DNA from: JANQHS01 sp965227315 | GTDB lineage: Bacteria; Bacteroidota; Bacteroidia; Cytophagales; CCMP332 | Length of the DNA stretch: 64,000 nt | Assembly: GCA_965227315.1 (NCBI GenBank) | Contig: OZ245737.1 | Span: 868,001-932,000 of the forward strand | Direction: 5' to 3' | Program-made: the position numbers and the translations under genes | Part shown: in pieces, positions 41,801 to 45,211 of the stretch | How positions within the stretch are numbered: the first letter of the stretch is position 1 | Layout: each line of letters begins with the position of its first letter | The notes under the pieces: model-generated | Told to the model about the DNA's origin: nothing | Database searches by the model: none | The model's input: the letters and a program-made list of their open reading frames with translations, nothing else

Positions 41801-41923
41801 TACTCTGATGGAGTCTTTGGAAGCATCCAGGGATTGAGTGGCCCTAAGCTCCAGGTCAAGCTGAGAATATGCCCCAATGGAGCACAGCAGAAGTATGGAT
41901 ATCAGGTAGAGTTTCCTCAGCAT
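20891..41923 (-). CDS. Giant T9SS-exported adhesin-like protein, N-terminal 7,010 residues
   Basis: One continuous frame of 7,010 residues with a signal peptide (about 1-20, ending GAYSQ). Regions seen: an N-terminal module (about 21-165) shared with the protein encoded at 42019-43284; beta-helix repeats (about 375-765 and 1120-1390; GNYIGLNASGNA-type turns); a long Ig-like repeat section with two arrays of near-identical 86-residue units (about 1736-2508 and 2858-3286); a second Ig-like series marked by NPVC and YxWxxNG phrases (about 3950-5000); two LamG/concanavalin-like domains (about 5055-5220, with SVEAWVK and DEVRIWDY, and about 5445-5620, with VELFFKIDN and DEVRFWENA); and PKD-like modules to the end. 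It is rich in Asp, Thr, Ser and Gly, poor in Lys, with regular cysteine pairs. It resembles SprB-type surface adhesins in layout and context. It lacks its own sorting domain, which lies in the next frame. Confidence 0.92.
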   Translation of the reverse strand: MLRKLYLISILLLCSIGAYSQLDLELRATQSLDASKDSIRVLIEIRRIGIADDLGSSNFWLRPNVDSTAPDLDIDNARLDPTGGAWHNVGGYDPMTISRNTLLNVVGINVVKSLTPGAAVQVPLTYTTVGTIVIPILDKCDSSVLSWRTNPPTGTILTFTGGVASVSARNIAPSNFFYKDSIGATLYTVKDSICDGDSIPIGIRVTGEADTVAGGFTVVLNPGGFVFNNVKGTDTLMMPPRPAGIQYTDYAVVSVTDSNGCTHTIPANHFTSTVDLFVKNQIPLTLTVDDPGPYCWDEVQDFYVLPISSPTDSLIWSHTLANGNLAVGNQDTVTYTFTNIATGPDKIFARKIDDDGCEAQDSLSIQINDPRIVINTADDPDSCGCLSVAAAYANSNLGADTIRFDPVMTGQTVVLGNELIVSAGNGNGTVIDGDIDGDDIPSVSIDGGAVSKMRADGDNITFQYLHLFNFVSAIWVEGANAVAIGNRIGTNLAGTAVAASANIEGVNITSLATNCRIGGTTPAERNIISGNSDDGIEIEGVGVHFVIGNYIGLNASGNAAIPNGVNGVFIDGSANNSIGDGTPSGLNVISGNGDSDIRISGGAGQGNQILGNYIGTDNLGNATVANAAYGIRVDGGASNNQIGDGTAGGRNYIGGHGTYEISLESGSANDVKNNSIGISTGGTPLAGSTAGINLSGTAQNDSIIANDIANSANEGIGVRGSADDNRFFENQIYSNGGLGIDFVDPGVQNDIDSPVINDLNPVGTILEGTSQPNARIQVFADAAEEGEQYLGDTVATAGGNWEFDLNLGGINPGLTNLTAIQDDGDRSSDFSAPFAICSRPDINFLNTVVSLPHDSIYNCSTRDTVVRVDSATVAGTILGSNGLLFEWYDGGRTDPVLVGQTKSFISVNPASSQFYTVRVSDFDDPSCFEYDSVWIEAEPLPVVTITEQSSGPYCENGFAILSEDSLDGETFQWLINGNPIAGATTDTLYADSIGTHLYNVVVTTPFGCTDTALVGTTITINANPSVGIDQGSNQIVCISGGLFGMSSTVLPANPGTWSWKQIVGSSSLINISTNTADYDPSVEIVGFVDTVWAIFQETATTCWDSAFIEITVDGGLAVSKTVDDNTCGTFRNAIREANLTPGSIISFSIPGGGPHEIVLDSALPNVTGANTLIDGWSQPGYDNDGIPDIQLDGQGGSFSGIVLDASGVAVRGLAIINFLGGNAGIETLTGTNDSIYGNFIGIDTLGNAAANDIGIRLNGLNHVVGDTLPNRRNIISSNTNNGIFVNANNNFFFRNWIGVGIDAFTPRANGAAGILLNGAGASLNTFGSFNTDTSNIIANNLGPGIEANSGGIAQNAWRNNSIYDNAVEGISLIGDVQSGIAAPTIDSLGITGILYGKDASLGAIVSLFADGSEQGRQFLDTTIVANAGGFWSKQINPGAIIAGLDSLTVTQESGGNSSEFADPVLVCFEPVISYLNPPTNDTIVYCLGSDTLVYADSVSIDPTFTFSYSWNVGSPGGLQISNSATALITNTGPEIYFLTVTRSPGCFSVDSFYVDTLPTVTPADAGTDIDSCGTLIRMTANAPTFGAGTWTQISGPLTINIVDPLSDTTIVDLVGGFTQSSDTFELEWTIIGDCDTSSDIVQIVFHDSPSPPDAGPDIDSCGTTAFLSGTPIGTGLGYWTATGPSTLFFFGNDTTDPNVRVDVAGIVSSPDTFSVFWNSQNGTCPESQDVMQLVFFGDPTVPNAGTPDSVCQLTTTLAGNMPAAGEYGYWQVVSGPAGHVFVDSTVFNTDFTAGGFGVYELSWSLGNGVCLDSADTVQITFFDDPTVPNAGTPDSVCQLTTTLAGNMPAAGEYGYWQVVSGPAGHVFVDSTVFNTDFTAGGFGVYELSWSLGNGVCLDSADTVQITFFDDPTVPNAGTPDSVCQLTTTLAGNMPAAGEYGYWQVVSGPAGHVFVDSTVFNTDFTAGGFGVYELSWSLGNGVCLDSADTVQITFFDDPTIPNAGTPDSVCQLTTTLAGNMPAAGEYGYWQVVSGPAGHVFVDSTVFNTDFTAGGFGVYELSWSLGNGVCLDSADTVQITFFDDPTIPNAGTPDSVCQLTTTLAGNMPGPAEYGYWQVVSGPAGHVFVDSTVFNTDFTAGGFGVYELSWSLGNGVCLDSADTVQITFFDDPTIPNAGTPDSVCQLTTTLAGNMPGPAEYGYWQVVSGPAGHVFVDSTVFNTDFTAGGFGVYELSWSLGNGVCLDSADTVQITFFDDPTIPNAGTPDSVCQLTTTLAGNMPGPAEYGYWQVVSGPAGHVFVDSTVFNTDFTAGGFGVYELSWSLGNGVCLDSADTVQITFFDDPTIPNAGTPDSVCQLTTTLAGNMPAAGEYGYWQVVSGPAGHVFVDSTVFNTDFTAGGFGVYELSWSLGNGVCLDSADTVQITFFDDPTIPNAGTPDSVCQLTTTLAGNMPAAGEYGYWQVVSGPAGHVFVDSTVFNTDFTAGGFGVYELSWSLGNGVCLDSADTVQITFFDFATVPNAGMNDTVCGLTATLGANPAGAGEYGYWQVLSGPAGHAFVDSTVFNTDFTGGNYGLYELSWSIGNGVCLDSADTVFVRFDQDPTTSNAGSDTSLCGTNYTMDGNTPTVGIGVWDTISTPPGPNDITFFFPNDPNTPITASDFGVYLVTWTITNGNCTPSIDTVELSFFDNPSTADAGPDPDSACGFSTALQAVPPTIGSGIWTADIVGNPGNANFSNDSLNPAATVNVDAYGVYKFYWTVSNGPCTPSVDSVIFEFFEQPDTAIAGADDSICGLVYNLMGNTPSAGTTQWSQISGPGIITFGDSSLPNTTATASVFGVYEIEWRVTNGACVDRADTVEITYFDIATVPNAGTPDSVCQLTTTLAGNMPAAGEYGYWQVVSGPAGHVFVDSTVFNTDFTAGGFGVYELSWSLGNGVCLDSADTVQITFFDDPTVPNAGTPDSVCQLTTTLAGNMPAAGEYGYWQVVSGPAGHVFVDSTVFNTDFTAGGFGVYELSWSLGNGVCLDSADTVQITFFDDPTVPNAGTPDSVCQLTTTLAGNMPAAGEYGYWQVVSGPAGHVFVDSTVFNTDFTAGGFGVYELSWSLGNGVCLDSADTVQITFFDDPTVPNAGTPDSVCQLTTTLAGNMPAAGEYGYWQVVSGPAGHVFVDSTVFNTDFTAGGFGVYELSWSLGNGVCLDSADTVQITFFDDPTVPNAGTPDSVCQLTTTLAGNMPAAGEYGYWQVVSGPAGHVFVDSTVFNTDFTAGGFGVYELSWSLGNGVCLDSADTVQITFFDNPTPAFAGNDTSVCGDTVGLNADIVTVGSGMWSFVSGPAVVTFDNPADPKSEAYGSTDGNYILMWTTSNGNCPVDQDSVTVGFRDRVLIPVFAGPDQSVCDTFTTLAASNPGPFSSFWTEHPVSGNINFVNGNSPTSVVHTTGPGLYGTYKLSWTVANDPCPSVGDTVLITFDEDPTTSVAGAVTDSICADTVELAANNPIVGTGQWTTTLAPAGGVITFDDDTLFNTIARHNGVYGQYQLTWTISSGSCTPSASSITVDFFADPTIPDAGPDSAEICSNSIVLSANNITSGQGRWKDISAIPRVSFNDPTLPNATASVVFTGTEDTVEVLLEWKSFNGSCDTLRDQILVWFFANPTTANAGGDQLGLCGDSAILAANNPDPGVGNGVWTWQSGPGQVTFSDSSQFNSSAYSNGFLGTHTLRWTISNGTCADSFDEMDVEFFDPVDSANLTGGAVICEGDSIPLVVNFVGGAGPYLITIVADIGANPVVPSPYTSGDTIWHVPTNPALTTYTLVSATTSTPPFCAATVITSNATSLVNPTAAANMTPLNQSICDGSSANIQVNFTTGTAPYFVRYTDGTNTTDIFPYTSGDNIVVNPTVNTTYYIDSISDANGCGVAAPDANITDSAEVLVNPNVPPTVSLVQDPPGSVCDGELVDFTVVATDTGNAPVWAWTVNGGPIVSTGNSYSYSPTDGDLVRVTLDVTGMGCIPAPAGIVEDTTLMIVVDSITPVVSIDQFPANPVCATDDLLLVANITGAGPSDTYAWRRNGGAVIGTDDSLTVLSTNWNDGDEFSFTLTTTAACATVGSVTDQVTINTTTGGTTTVSIVQSPASPVCINDPVQFEASNVGGGANPVYEWFIDNNPAGTDSTIFDTTFTPAGSYYVKVRMSKAPSCYSPDVVLDSVLVVVDNSVTPSISISANPNGPVCPNEDVEFEAIMVGQGTAVPTWYLGTNPVAFGTSYLYPGNTVSGDSISVQLNSNASCKSSGAIVNDSYIIQIQDPITPEVSISQSPDNPVCIGDDVDFTANPSGGGTSPSYQWFLNGGLQAQGTGLDNVTFVNIQDGDEVAVIMTSSNPPGCASMPTAADTIFIQGSLTVPLQVSIDQSPSGDLCIGQTVTYTANVIGGGANPSYQWNVIPPAGPPISNLDQITLTTVAGAPSNSFEIGPGTNLITLNLTADPNSCNTGQSFLAFQSTTVDPVVTPSVSLAQSPANPVCSGDNVTFSTTVSGEGTSPVYNWFVNGGLVATNSSGTYNSNMLADGDEVVVELVSNGCGAVPTDRDTLVIDLQDPIIPTVDIEVTPGTEICSGSLVRLVALSTGEGDNPSYAWRENGTFFGNGDTIIRSFTGAGPFFISVELNKGLACGAGTATAIDFDTITINNTPSVTITQDPDPTCNGDLTNLSANVVGLGFGSQYVWRRISPSVQLVAAGADLTSIQTGVNAGETYRVTVTNASSGCLAPTDSVFFTYGVNTLPGSVTPEVFLSMDPMNPICPDELITFEVDSVRGQGANPGYRWYVNDTLRHIGTTYATNELKGFDVVSLELNSSASCATQTFAYDSITILETDPSVLIVGDTTFCYGDTAVTFFAQDSSGGVSFTWIEAISGQIVGTADSLRVDTAGNYYLKVDNGRGCADSSRAIIVETPLPFADSTVAAVADTCFGETITLSLVGPSVAADYNLTWMYGNDTIAGANDSTYEAGWTGVYQILAANASCIDTMGYAQVSIKPRIDSLLSIRLGDSILCKDDSVLLWVPGVQGHAAGSRAGYINTGINGLGGPGSKSVEAWVKTDTAMGIISWGTGGTNNWIVRINGANGALELSLNQAGNNRITGTTDLRDYQYHHIAVVYDSAINTNLDGVTLYVDGQKEMAGVFNNTAVSPGANTIYMGLRSQGPGANPYFMTGLIDEVRIWDYAMDSISIAHNRNTPLRGTEPNLFALWNFEDTTGSTPKEVVTGFAGGSFVNSFFGIDSGYYRAPLSNPGYVWRVDGTIQPLFTSNFFVYDTTGDVTVEVSNGNCAATSNVLPLREVIIDTTLNLLLGSGSPIAVGCFGDSVAFESNEIGPPAVTYQWFYGWDTIPGATSRDFGSTKTGIYTVAITKEECTEPSRSQVIRNAPQFDDSVRYETDTICEDGSVELVINSVNTNYWSTTGAGYGEANNLLDLVPDNGFSVELFFKIDNLASLANSVLMMKNQDANDYFRIAFDVNGDIMFETDVAANGAGTDQLILTGSNGNWNTSDWFHVAVSWDNIRGKAIHVVGVGSAYDSTENIVMPDFTPGPACDLVVGIDQNFGCATLPASEFPGSIDEVRFWENAHPRVFFANNSLVPLSGTEHGLLALWQMDSVGIFDDGDLIGDATSNSFNLELKNNGHVFAKGGFYQPDNAPSYQWYDDNGIIVGANTDTLVVTTEGNYYAEVLNGLNPATCAQFTDTVGIKVNFLDDSLIFDLVHDTVFCDDTDSALISIDNNQGPELRVDWYDTVGNTLIAADTHQVWIDTTGVYYAVLTKSYTTFPQFGGNVITCTDTTRLFHVIELENPMAFAGYDTLICFDQAHTLGGIVPDSVTASGGNPPYTYSWTLSTGLDDDGLLSDTNAANPIFSGDTVNTFNFIVEVTDDSLCFDIDTVMVQVNPEIIPFAGNDTIICFEDSAVLGGTPTAMGGSGNINLTPIWRPTTYFDDPADSTSFNPLVINSIDVGDDVTYVVEITDTVAGCQVYDTVRIVYNPKVVANAVAPDSIVCFMDSLQLDVQPRDSGGIGMHSYQWESNPVIAGIFSPSDTIADPYFKGIQSGLYQVYLTGTDSIGCIGRDTIQMRVNDTIMVDAGVDTVVCYGDTMILGGLPTASGGQGAFKYQWTYIPNFPGLINSGDSANPILIHNVTPLPGPVDVTFTLTVYDTASMQICEVVDQVVIRLNPQISISSFPGDSTVICFEDTIQPIPANVVGGSGNFSYLWSPNTYLNDDTLLQPDFYGDSSGVHLLTLSVTDDMDPFMASCIVDSVIQIRVRDTLMVNARSIDLLGNADSIACFQDSLLLIADVISDEGPFTYTWTPGTNLGGTLLNDTATMDGIIAGLYDYVIRVQDNGFLCDNFDTVHIAVSNRIIADANRLTAPGVFDTLYLCYGQDSSLGGNPTGNNLPGIPGGPLSYTWTPNIKLDDASLANPALTADSAMRLQYNVVVSDSFGCTDEDSLFVFVNDSISAGLINDTTLCFGDSIYLGDTLYDGSVTVTGGTEPYTFVWSSIPSTSVNFLDDPNARNPLFNPLGNANQIPHQFSVTIRDSLGICVEVRTVTITVNPPITFDPNAIVDSLCQFSTVQMGGFFTAGGGFDGTFDFQWAPSGLFDDDTLQFPNFTANYIGDTMVYLTVTDPIGCVAIDSQFVRSLQLPSFNIQNDSFDMCFGLDTVLRITDTVNYQSYGMLDILWSNGKTTDTIHYRASTDTIFYIALTNNQNTCSSMDSVQVFVNPLPLQNFSTDGSSISLNDTLAYCPASPSNPLVNVHSVPDAGNPIGIDTFFWSALDPPGFIAPGAELLNPTTYLPGAGNSPSNLALKIRDFNDCVNYDTVTILLTQYPNVRIRLADDTVCYGDSTSLYLVNLPAGPTFNHTVFRVQPGPFSIFIYNGGLDSIGILSSQSLPDTLTKPLEIVYEWTFVEGTCNSILYDTLIVLPKPKLTSGAVPNPVCLGDTTELSASINAPLVADSFYWSTGTVNTNGIEPVVPLVDTDYQVVGLATMGVLRIRQPSV
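20920..20945 (-). other. Apparent single-base frameshift within the giant adhesin gene
   Basis: In the first frame the protein reads sensibly to DTDYQVVGLAT and then becomes MGVLRIRQPSV and stops at 20891. In the other frame the same stretch reads NNGCFTDTATISVTVLPVP and runs on without a break into PDATLVDNTD of the downstream part. That phrase is the standard end of the protein's own repeats (xDTATxxVTV). Adding one base near the ACAATGGG run (minus strand) restores one frame of 8,231 codons including the stop, from 41923 to 17232. No slippery heptamer is visible, so a one-base deletion, by sequencing error or mutation, is the likelier cause. Confidence 0.85.
32064..33353 (-). repeat. Tandem array A: five 258-base coding repeats
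   Basis: Five head-to-tail units of exactly 258 bases (86 codons) begin at 32064, 32322, 32580, 32838 and 33096 on the forward coordinates. They encode an Ig-like unit with the phrases PNAGTPDSVCQLTTTLAGN, GYWQVVSGPAGHVFVDST and YELSWSLGNGVCLDSADT. The units differ at only a handful of bases, mostly silent. All have the type I version of a discriminating stretch (AAACCACCTGCC). At 33354 similarity drops sharply into diverged cousins of the same domain. Confidence 0.97.
34398..36719 (-). repeat. Tandem array B: nine 258-base coding repeats
   Basis: Nine head-to-tail 258-base units begin at 34398 and recur every 258 bases to 36462, ending at 36719. They encode the same 86-residue unit as array A. 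The six units from 34398 to 35945 carry type II silent differences (AAGCCGCCAGCT). The unit starting at 35946 is a mosaic, type II at its beginning and type I from about 36020. The last two units are mainly type I like array A. Three consecutive units (34914-35687) share a coding variant, GPAEY in place of AAGEY. Between the arrays (33354-34397) lie four diverged relatives of the unit. Confidence 0.97.
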
Positions 41924-41965
41924 ACCGGCTTAGTACGTATTAATATTTTCTTCCAATGGCCAAAA

Positions 41966-41994
41966 TAAAGATATTCTCATATCCAATTCTCAAT
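41966..41994 (-). promoter_or_regulatory. Possible promoter of the giant adhesin operon
   Basis: Reading the minus strand, TATCTTTA (41973-41966) matches seven of eight positions of the Bacteroidota -7 element TAnnTTTG. An ATTG (41994-41991) lies 17 bases upstream as a -33 candidate. The box is about 42 bases before the giant gene's ATG, in the 95-base gap after the 421-residue gene. The match is weak and the gap is AT-rich, so this is only a candidate. Confidence 0.3.
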
Positions 41995-42018
41995 TTCTTT
42001 TACTCCCCGGAATGTTGA

Positions 42019-43284
42019 TTATTTACTTGCCTCTATCAGGGTGGTGGTGTACACCCGCCCGTCTGCAAAAAGTTTAATTATATAGGCTCCGGATGGCAAG
42101 CCCAGATCAACGGTTTCGAACCTCCACTCGTAGGCACCCGAGAACAAATGCTGATCCTCGATCTCCTGAACCTTGATCCCCTTGAGGTCATATACCTCGA
42201 TCAAAACATCCGATTCCTTCACCAGGTCGAGATAAATATTGGTATTGCCAAAATATGGGTTGGGATAAACACCTACTCTCGATGCAATTACGCCTTGCCC
42301 TAAGGTATTGGCTGTATAGTTGAAAGGATCAGAAACAGATTTCCCACAAGTGTTTGAAACCTCCACAGTATAGGACCCGCTTTGCGTGGGAACCAAAGTT
42401 TGCTCTGTGGAGCCGGTCAATACATTTCCGTTTAAGTACCATTGATTGCCTTCCTCGGAAGAGCTGGTAAGGGTGCCTTGATTTTCTGCGATAAATGGTT
42501 TTTCAGGTTGTTGCACAACGTTGATCACGAGAGGATCTGAGAATTTTTCCACCGAACAGCTTCTATGTCCCACCCTATATGAACCAGTCGCATTCACTGA
42601 AAATGTAGAGTCAGTTCCGGAGATCAGTACAACACCATCCTTTTCCCAAATGACTTCATGATTTTTTGGATTCTGCGTTGCCAGGGTCACAGTGGTGCCC
42701 GCACAGACCTTAACAGGGCCGTCATAGATCAGCGAAGGTTCGGCAGGTGCTTCAAACAATGGCAAACTCGGATTGCTCATCACAAAGCTCAGCTCCGACT
42801 TGATGGATTTTGGCCATGGGCTGATCTCATATTCCGTAACCTGGCCCCATTTGGTATCCCACTCTATATGACTTTCCGAACAGGTATTCAGTATAGGTAT
42901 CCTTACTGTACCGACGGGTTTGGCGACCGTTTCGACGAATACACCGGAGCCGTTTCCGTTGTTGTTTTCATTGATGCGAAGAACAAGAAGATTATTGGCA
43001 TGAAGGCTCATGGCGATGTATGAAGACGGATCGGAGGAAACATCAAATGACCTGGGTTGACTCATATCTATATATGCACCTCCCAGATCCAATACACCGG
43101 GCAAAACCCTGAACGGAATATCTGTACCACCCAAAGCCACCTGAGGACCATTCACCACCTTGGCCGACACCTGCAATACGATCTCATTGCCATCTCTGCT
43201 TTGCTGCGCCTCAAACACGACCTCTGCCATCGAAGGCAAGGACAGGAACAGTACAAATGCAAGCAGTGAGTAAAGTCTTTTCAT
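42019..43284 (-). CDS. Secreted protein with Ig-like modules and T9SS type A C-terminal sorting domain
   Basis: A 421-residue protein with a signal peptide (about 1-20, ending PSMAE). Residues about 21-150 form a beta-rich module that resembles the N-terminus of the giant adhesin, including VGTVRIPILNTCSESHIEWD against VGTIVIPILDKCDSSVLSWR. Two Ig-like modules follow (about 185-330; YRVGHRSCS, QWYLNGN, YTVEVSNTCGKS). The last 80 residues are a type A sorting domain (VGVYPNPYFGN, YDLKGIKV, LPSGAYIIKL), which sends proteins through the T9SS to the surface. The gene starts 6 bases after the preceding secreted protein ends and lies 95 bases before the giant gene, so these three form one set. Confidence 0.92.
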   Translation of the reverse strand: MKRLYSLLAFVLFLSLPSMAEVVFEAQQSRDGNEIVLQVSAKVVNGPQVALGGTDIPFRVLPGVLDLGGAYIDMSQPRSFDVSSDPSSYIAMSLHANNLLVLRINENNNGNGSGVFVETVAKPVGTVRIPILNTCSESHIEWDTKWGQVTEYEISPWPKSIKSELSFVMSNPSLPLFEAPAEPSLIYDGPVKVCAGTTVTLATQNPKNHEVIWEKDGVVLISGTDSTFSVNATGSYRVGHRSCSVEKFSDPLVINVVQQPEKPFIAENQGTLTSSSEEGNQWYLNGNVLTGSTEQTLVPTQSGSYTVEVSNTCGKSVSDPFNYTANTLGQGVIASRVGVYPNPYFGNTNIYLDLVKESDVLIEVYDLKGIKVQEIEDQHLFSGAYEWRFETVDLGLPSGAYIIKLFADGRVYTTTLIEASK

Positions 43285-43290
43285 ATTTAC

Positions 43291-45102
43291 TTATATCCCC
43301 GGAACAGCTGAAAAGTAAATCCAATTATTGCCCAAAGTCACTCTTTGATAGTCCATGGTATTGATCCGCACCGCAGCATCGGTCATATCAACATCTTCAT
43401 TCCTGTACCCGACCTGCAAATTGGTCAAACCATCAAAAATTCCATAGATCGTTTGAATAGCATTCAGATCAGCGGCGTTGACCTCTCTGTCATAATTTGT
43501 ATTGCCTTCCCATAGATAAGAAACCGACATATTGTAACCGGATCCACCTACTCCATAAATATTTGCAGGATTGCCAAAATCAACATCCAGACCGACCGGA
43601 ACCGTATTGCTCAATGGCACCGCCGTCGCCGACATCACGGCAAGATGGTTCCTATGAGTCACCACGACATAAAATGGTCCGTCAGCAGCTCTGGCATTTG
43701 CAAAAGTCACATAATCCTTCACCCCACTTGCAAAATCCCGAATCGAACCATCGGTCATCAACCATGCACTGATTGAATCAATGGTGGTGTTGGCCTGTAT
43801 TCCCGTCCTCAAATAGATCTTGATACTGTCTACTGCGGTGTCAGCCGCGCTCAGGGGAATAGTATATCCCGGGATCATGGGCACGCCATAACCGGGTTGT
43901 TCGAATCTGCTTTCCATGGTATCGCGGATATGGAACATCAATCTGGCATCCATTTGGGTATCGTTGTCCCCTGACAAAGCACCACCAAGGAAGGCCCTGA
44001 TCCTTAAGTTCAACTGTGTAGCCTTACCAATGGCTACAATCACATTGTCAGGCGATCTGAGCTCTGCCTCAACAGCCATGGAATCCCCGGAGGTGGTGAT
44101 ATTGGATCTTCCCATGGAGTAAAAAATATTGACTCCGTCATTTCTGGTTTGCGCCACCACTGCCGCGGAAGAATTCGGTATATCATTGGTATCGATCGTC
44201 GGGCGGGCAAAGAAACTATCAAGGTCGCTGACAAAATCTTGAACAACCCAAAAGTTGGAAAAATCAACGCTTCCAAGGCCAAGGGAATCATATGATACGA
44301 TCCCGGGATCGGTGTATTTTACCTTGATCCAAGGCTCAGATCCGGAGTAGCTCGTGGAAACCATTTCCATAGGTCTGAATTGATTTGCCAATCCGGTATT
44401 ACCCACAGGAAAATAAAGATTATCACCTGATGAACTGGGTTGTCTATATAAGGAGTCGGCATAACTTCTTTTGTTTCCTCCTACAATCGTTCCGCCCTGA
44501 TTCACGCGCAGGGAATCGTGCCCATCGCTATTTTCCATATCGATCCGGCCATTGGTGAGGGTAAGCTGATCGGTATGAACGGCACTCCAAAACCTTGTGG
44601 TGTTGAATCCGGCTGTTGCCATTTCGAGATTTCCCAGATCCAATAATCCAAGGAGGTCTGTTCTTACGCTTTTGTTTCCCGTACCGAAAAAGCCAAGCGT
44701 TCCCGAAGTGGAACGGAAGTTTGCTGTATCATTTACAGAACCCCTTTTAACCCTGAAAATATTGGAGACCTCAACCAAACCAAGATTATTTGTTGAAGCA
44801 GAATCGAAAATGGCCACTCGGTCACCGGAAAGGACTCCGGTACCCGAATTGAGAAAAAACGTTCCCGCATTTCTCAGTGCGAAAGTGTCATTGATCACAA
44901 TGGAGCCTTCATTGGTCAGCTGAGCGCTGTCAATGACAAACATTCGATCCGTAGAGAGTAGTGCATTAGAACCCCTTAAAACAAAGGTCCCTCCCCTGAT
45001 GGTCAACTGAGCACAAGCTTCATGGACCATGGTAAGGCAGGTCAAGCTAAGTATTAAGAACAGGCTCGGCAGCGGCCGTATTCCTATGTAATTTTTTTGC
45101 AT
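43291..45102 (-). CDS. Large secreted protein with beta-solenoid-like start and dockerin-like C-terminal region
   Basis: I chose the ATG at 45102 (603 residues) because a signal peptide begins there (MQKNYIGIRPLPSLFLI... ending EACAQ). A longer reading from 45240 would add 46 residues before the signal and overlap the divergent acyltransferase. After the signal come valine/serine-rich strands (SIVINDTFALRNAGTFFLNS) suggestive of a beta-solenoid. Near residues 490-510 is YVVVTHRNHLAVM, a phrase common in Bacteroidota secreted proteins of unknown function. The last 60 residues carry two Asp-rich loops, NTNYDREVNAADLNAI and DVDMTDAAVRINTMDY, like paired dockerin calcium loops. No T9SS C-terminal signal is recognisable, so how it is sorted is unclear. 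It opens the minus-strand surface module. Confidence 0.85.
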   Translation of the reverse strand: MQKNYIGIRPLPSLFLILSLTCLTMVHEACAQLTIRGGTFVLRGSNALLSTDRMFVIDSAQLTNEGSIVINDTFALRNAGTFFLNSGTGVLSGDRVAIFDSASTNNLGLVEVSNIFRVKRGSVNDTANFRSTSGTLGFFGTGNKSVRTDLLGLLDLGNLEMATAGFNTTRFWSAVHTDQLTLTNGRIDMENSDGHDSLRVNQGGTIVGGNKRSYADSLYRQPSSSGDNLYFPVGNTGLANQFRPMEMVSTSYSGSEPWIKVKYTDPGIVSYDSLGLGSVDFSNFWVVQDFVSDLDSFFARPTIDTNDIPNSSAAVVAQTRNDGVNIFYSMGRSNITTSGDSMAVEAELRSPDNVIVAIGKATQLNLRIRAFLGGALSGDNDTQMDARLMFHIRDTMESRFEQPGYGVPMIPGYTIPLSAADTAVDSIKIYLRTGIQANTTIDSISAWLMTDGSIRDFASGVKDYVTFANARAADGPFYVVVTHRNHLAVMSATAVPLSNTVPVGLDVDFGNPANIYGVGGSGYNMSVSYLWEGNTNYDREVNAADLNAIQTIYGIFDGLTNLQVGYRNEDVDMTDAAVRINTMDYQRVTLGNNWIYFSAVPGI

Positions 45103-45211
45103 TATCCGACGACTAAAAATAAGCAAAAATCGATGCAAGGATACCCCTTGTACGGGAAATAAACCAAAAAGTTTAGGCTTAAATCCTGGTCTTACGATTA
45201 TTTTGCCGCTG

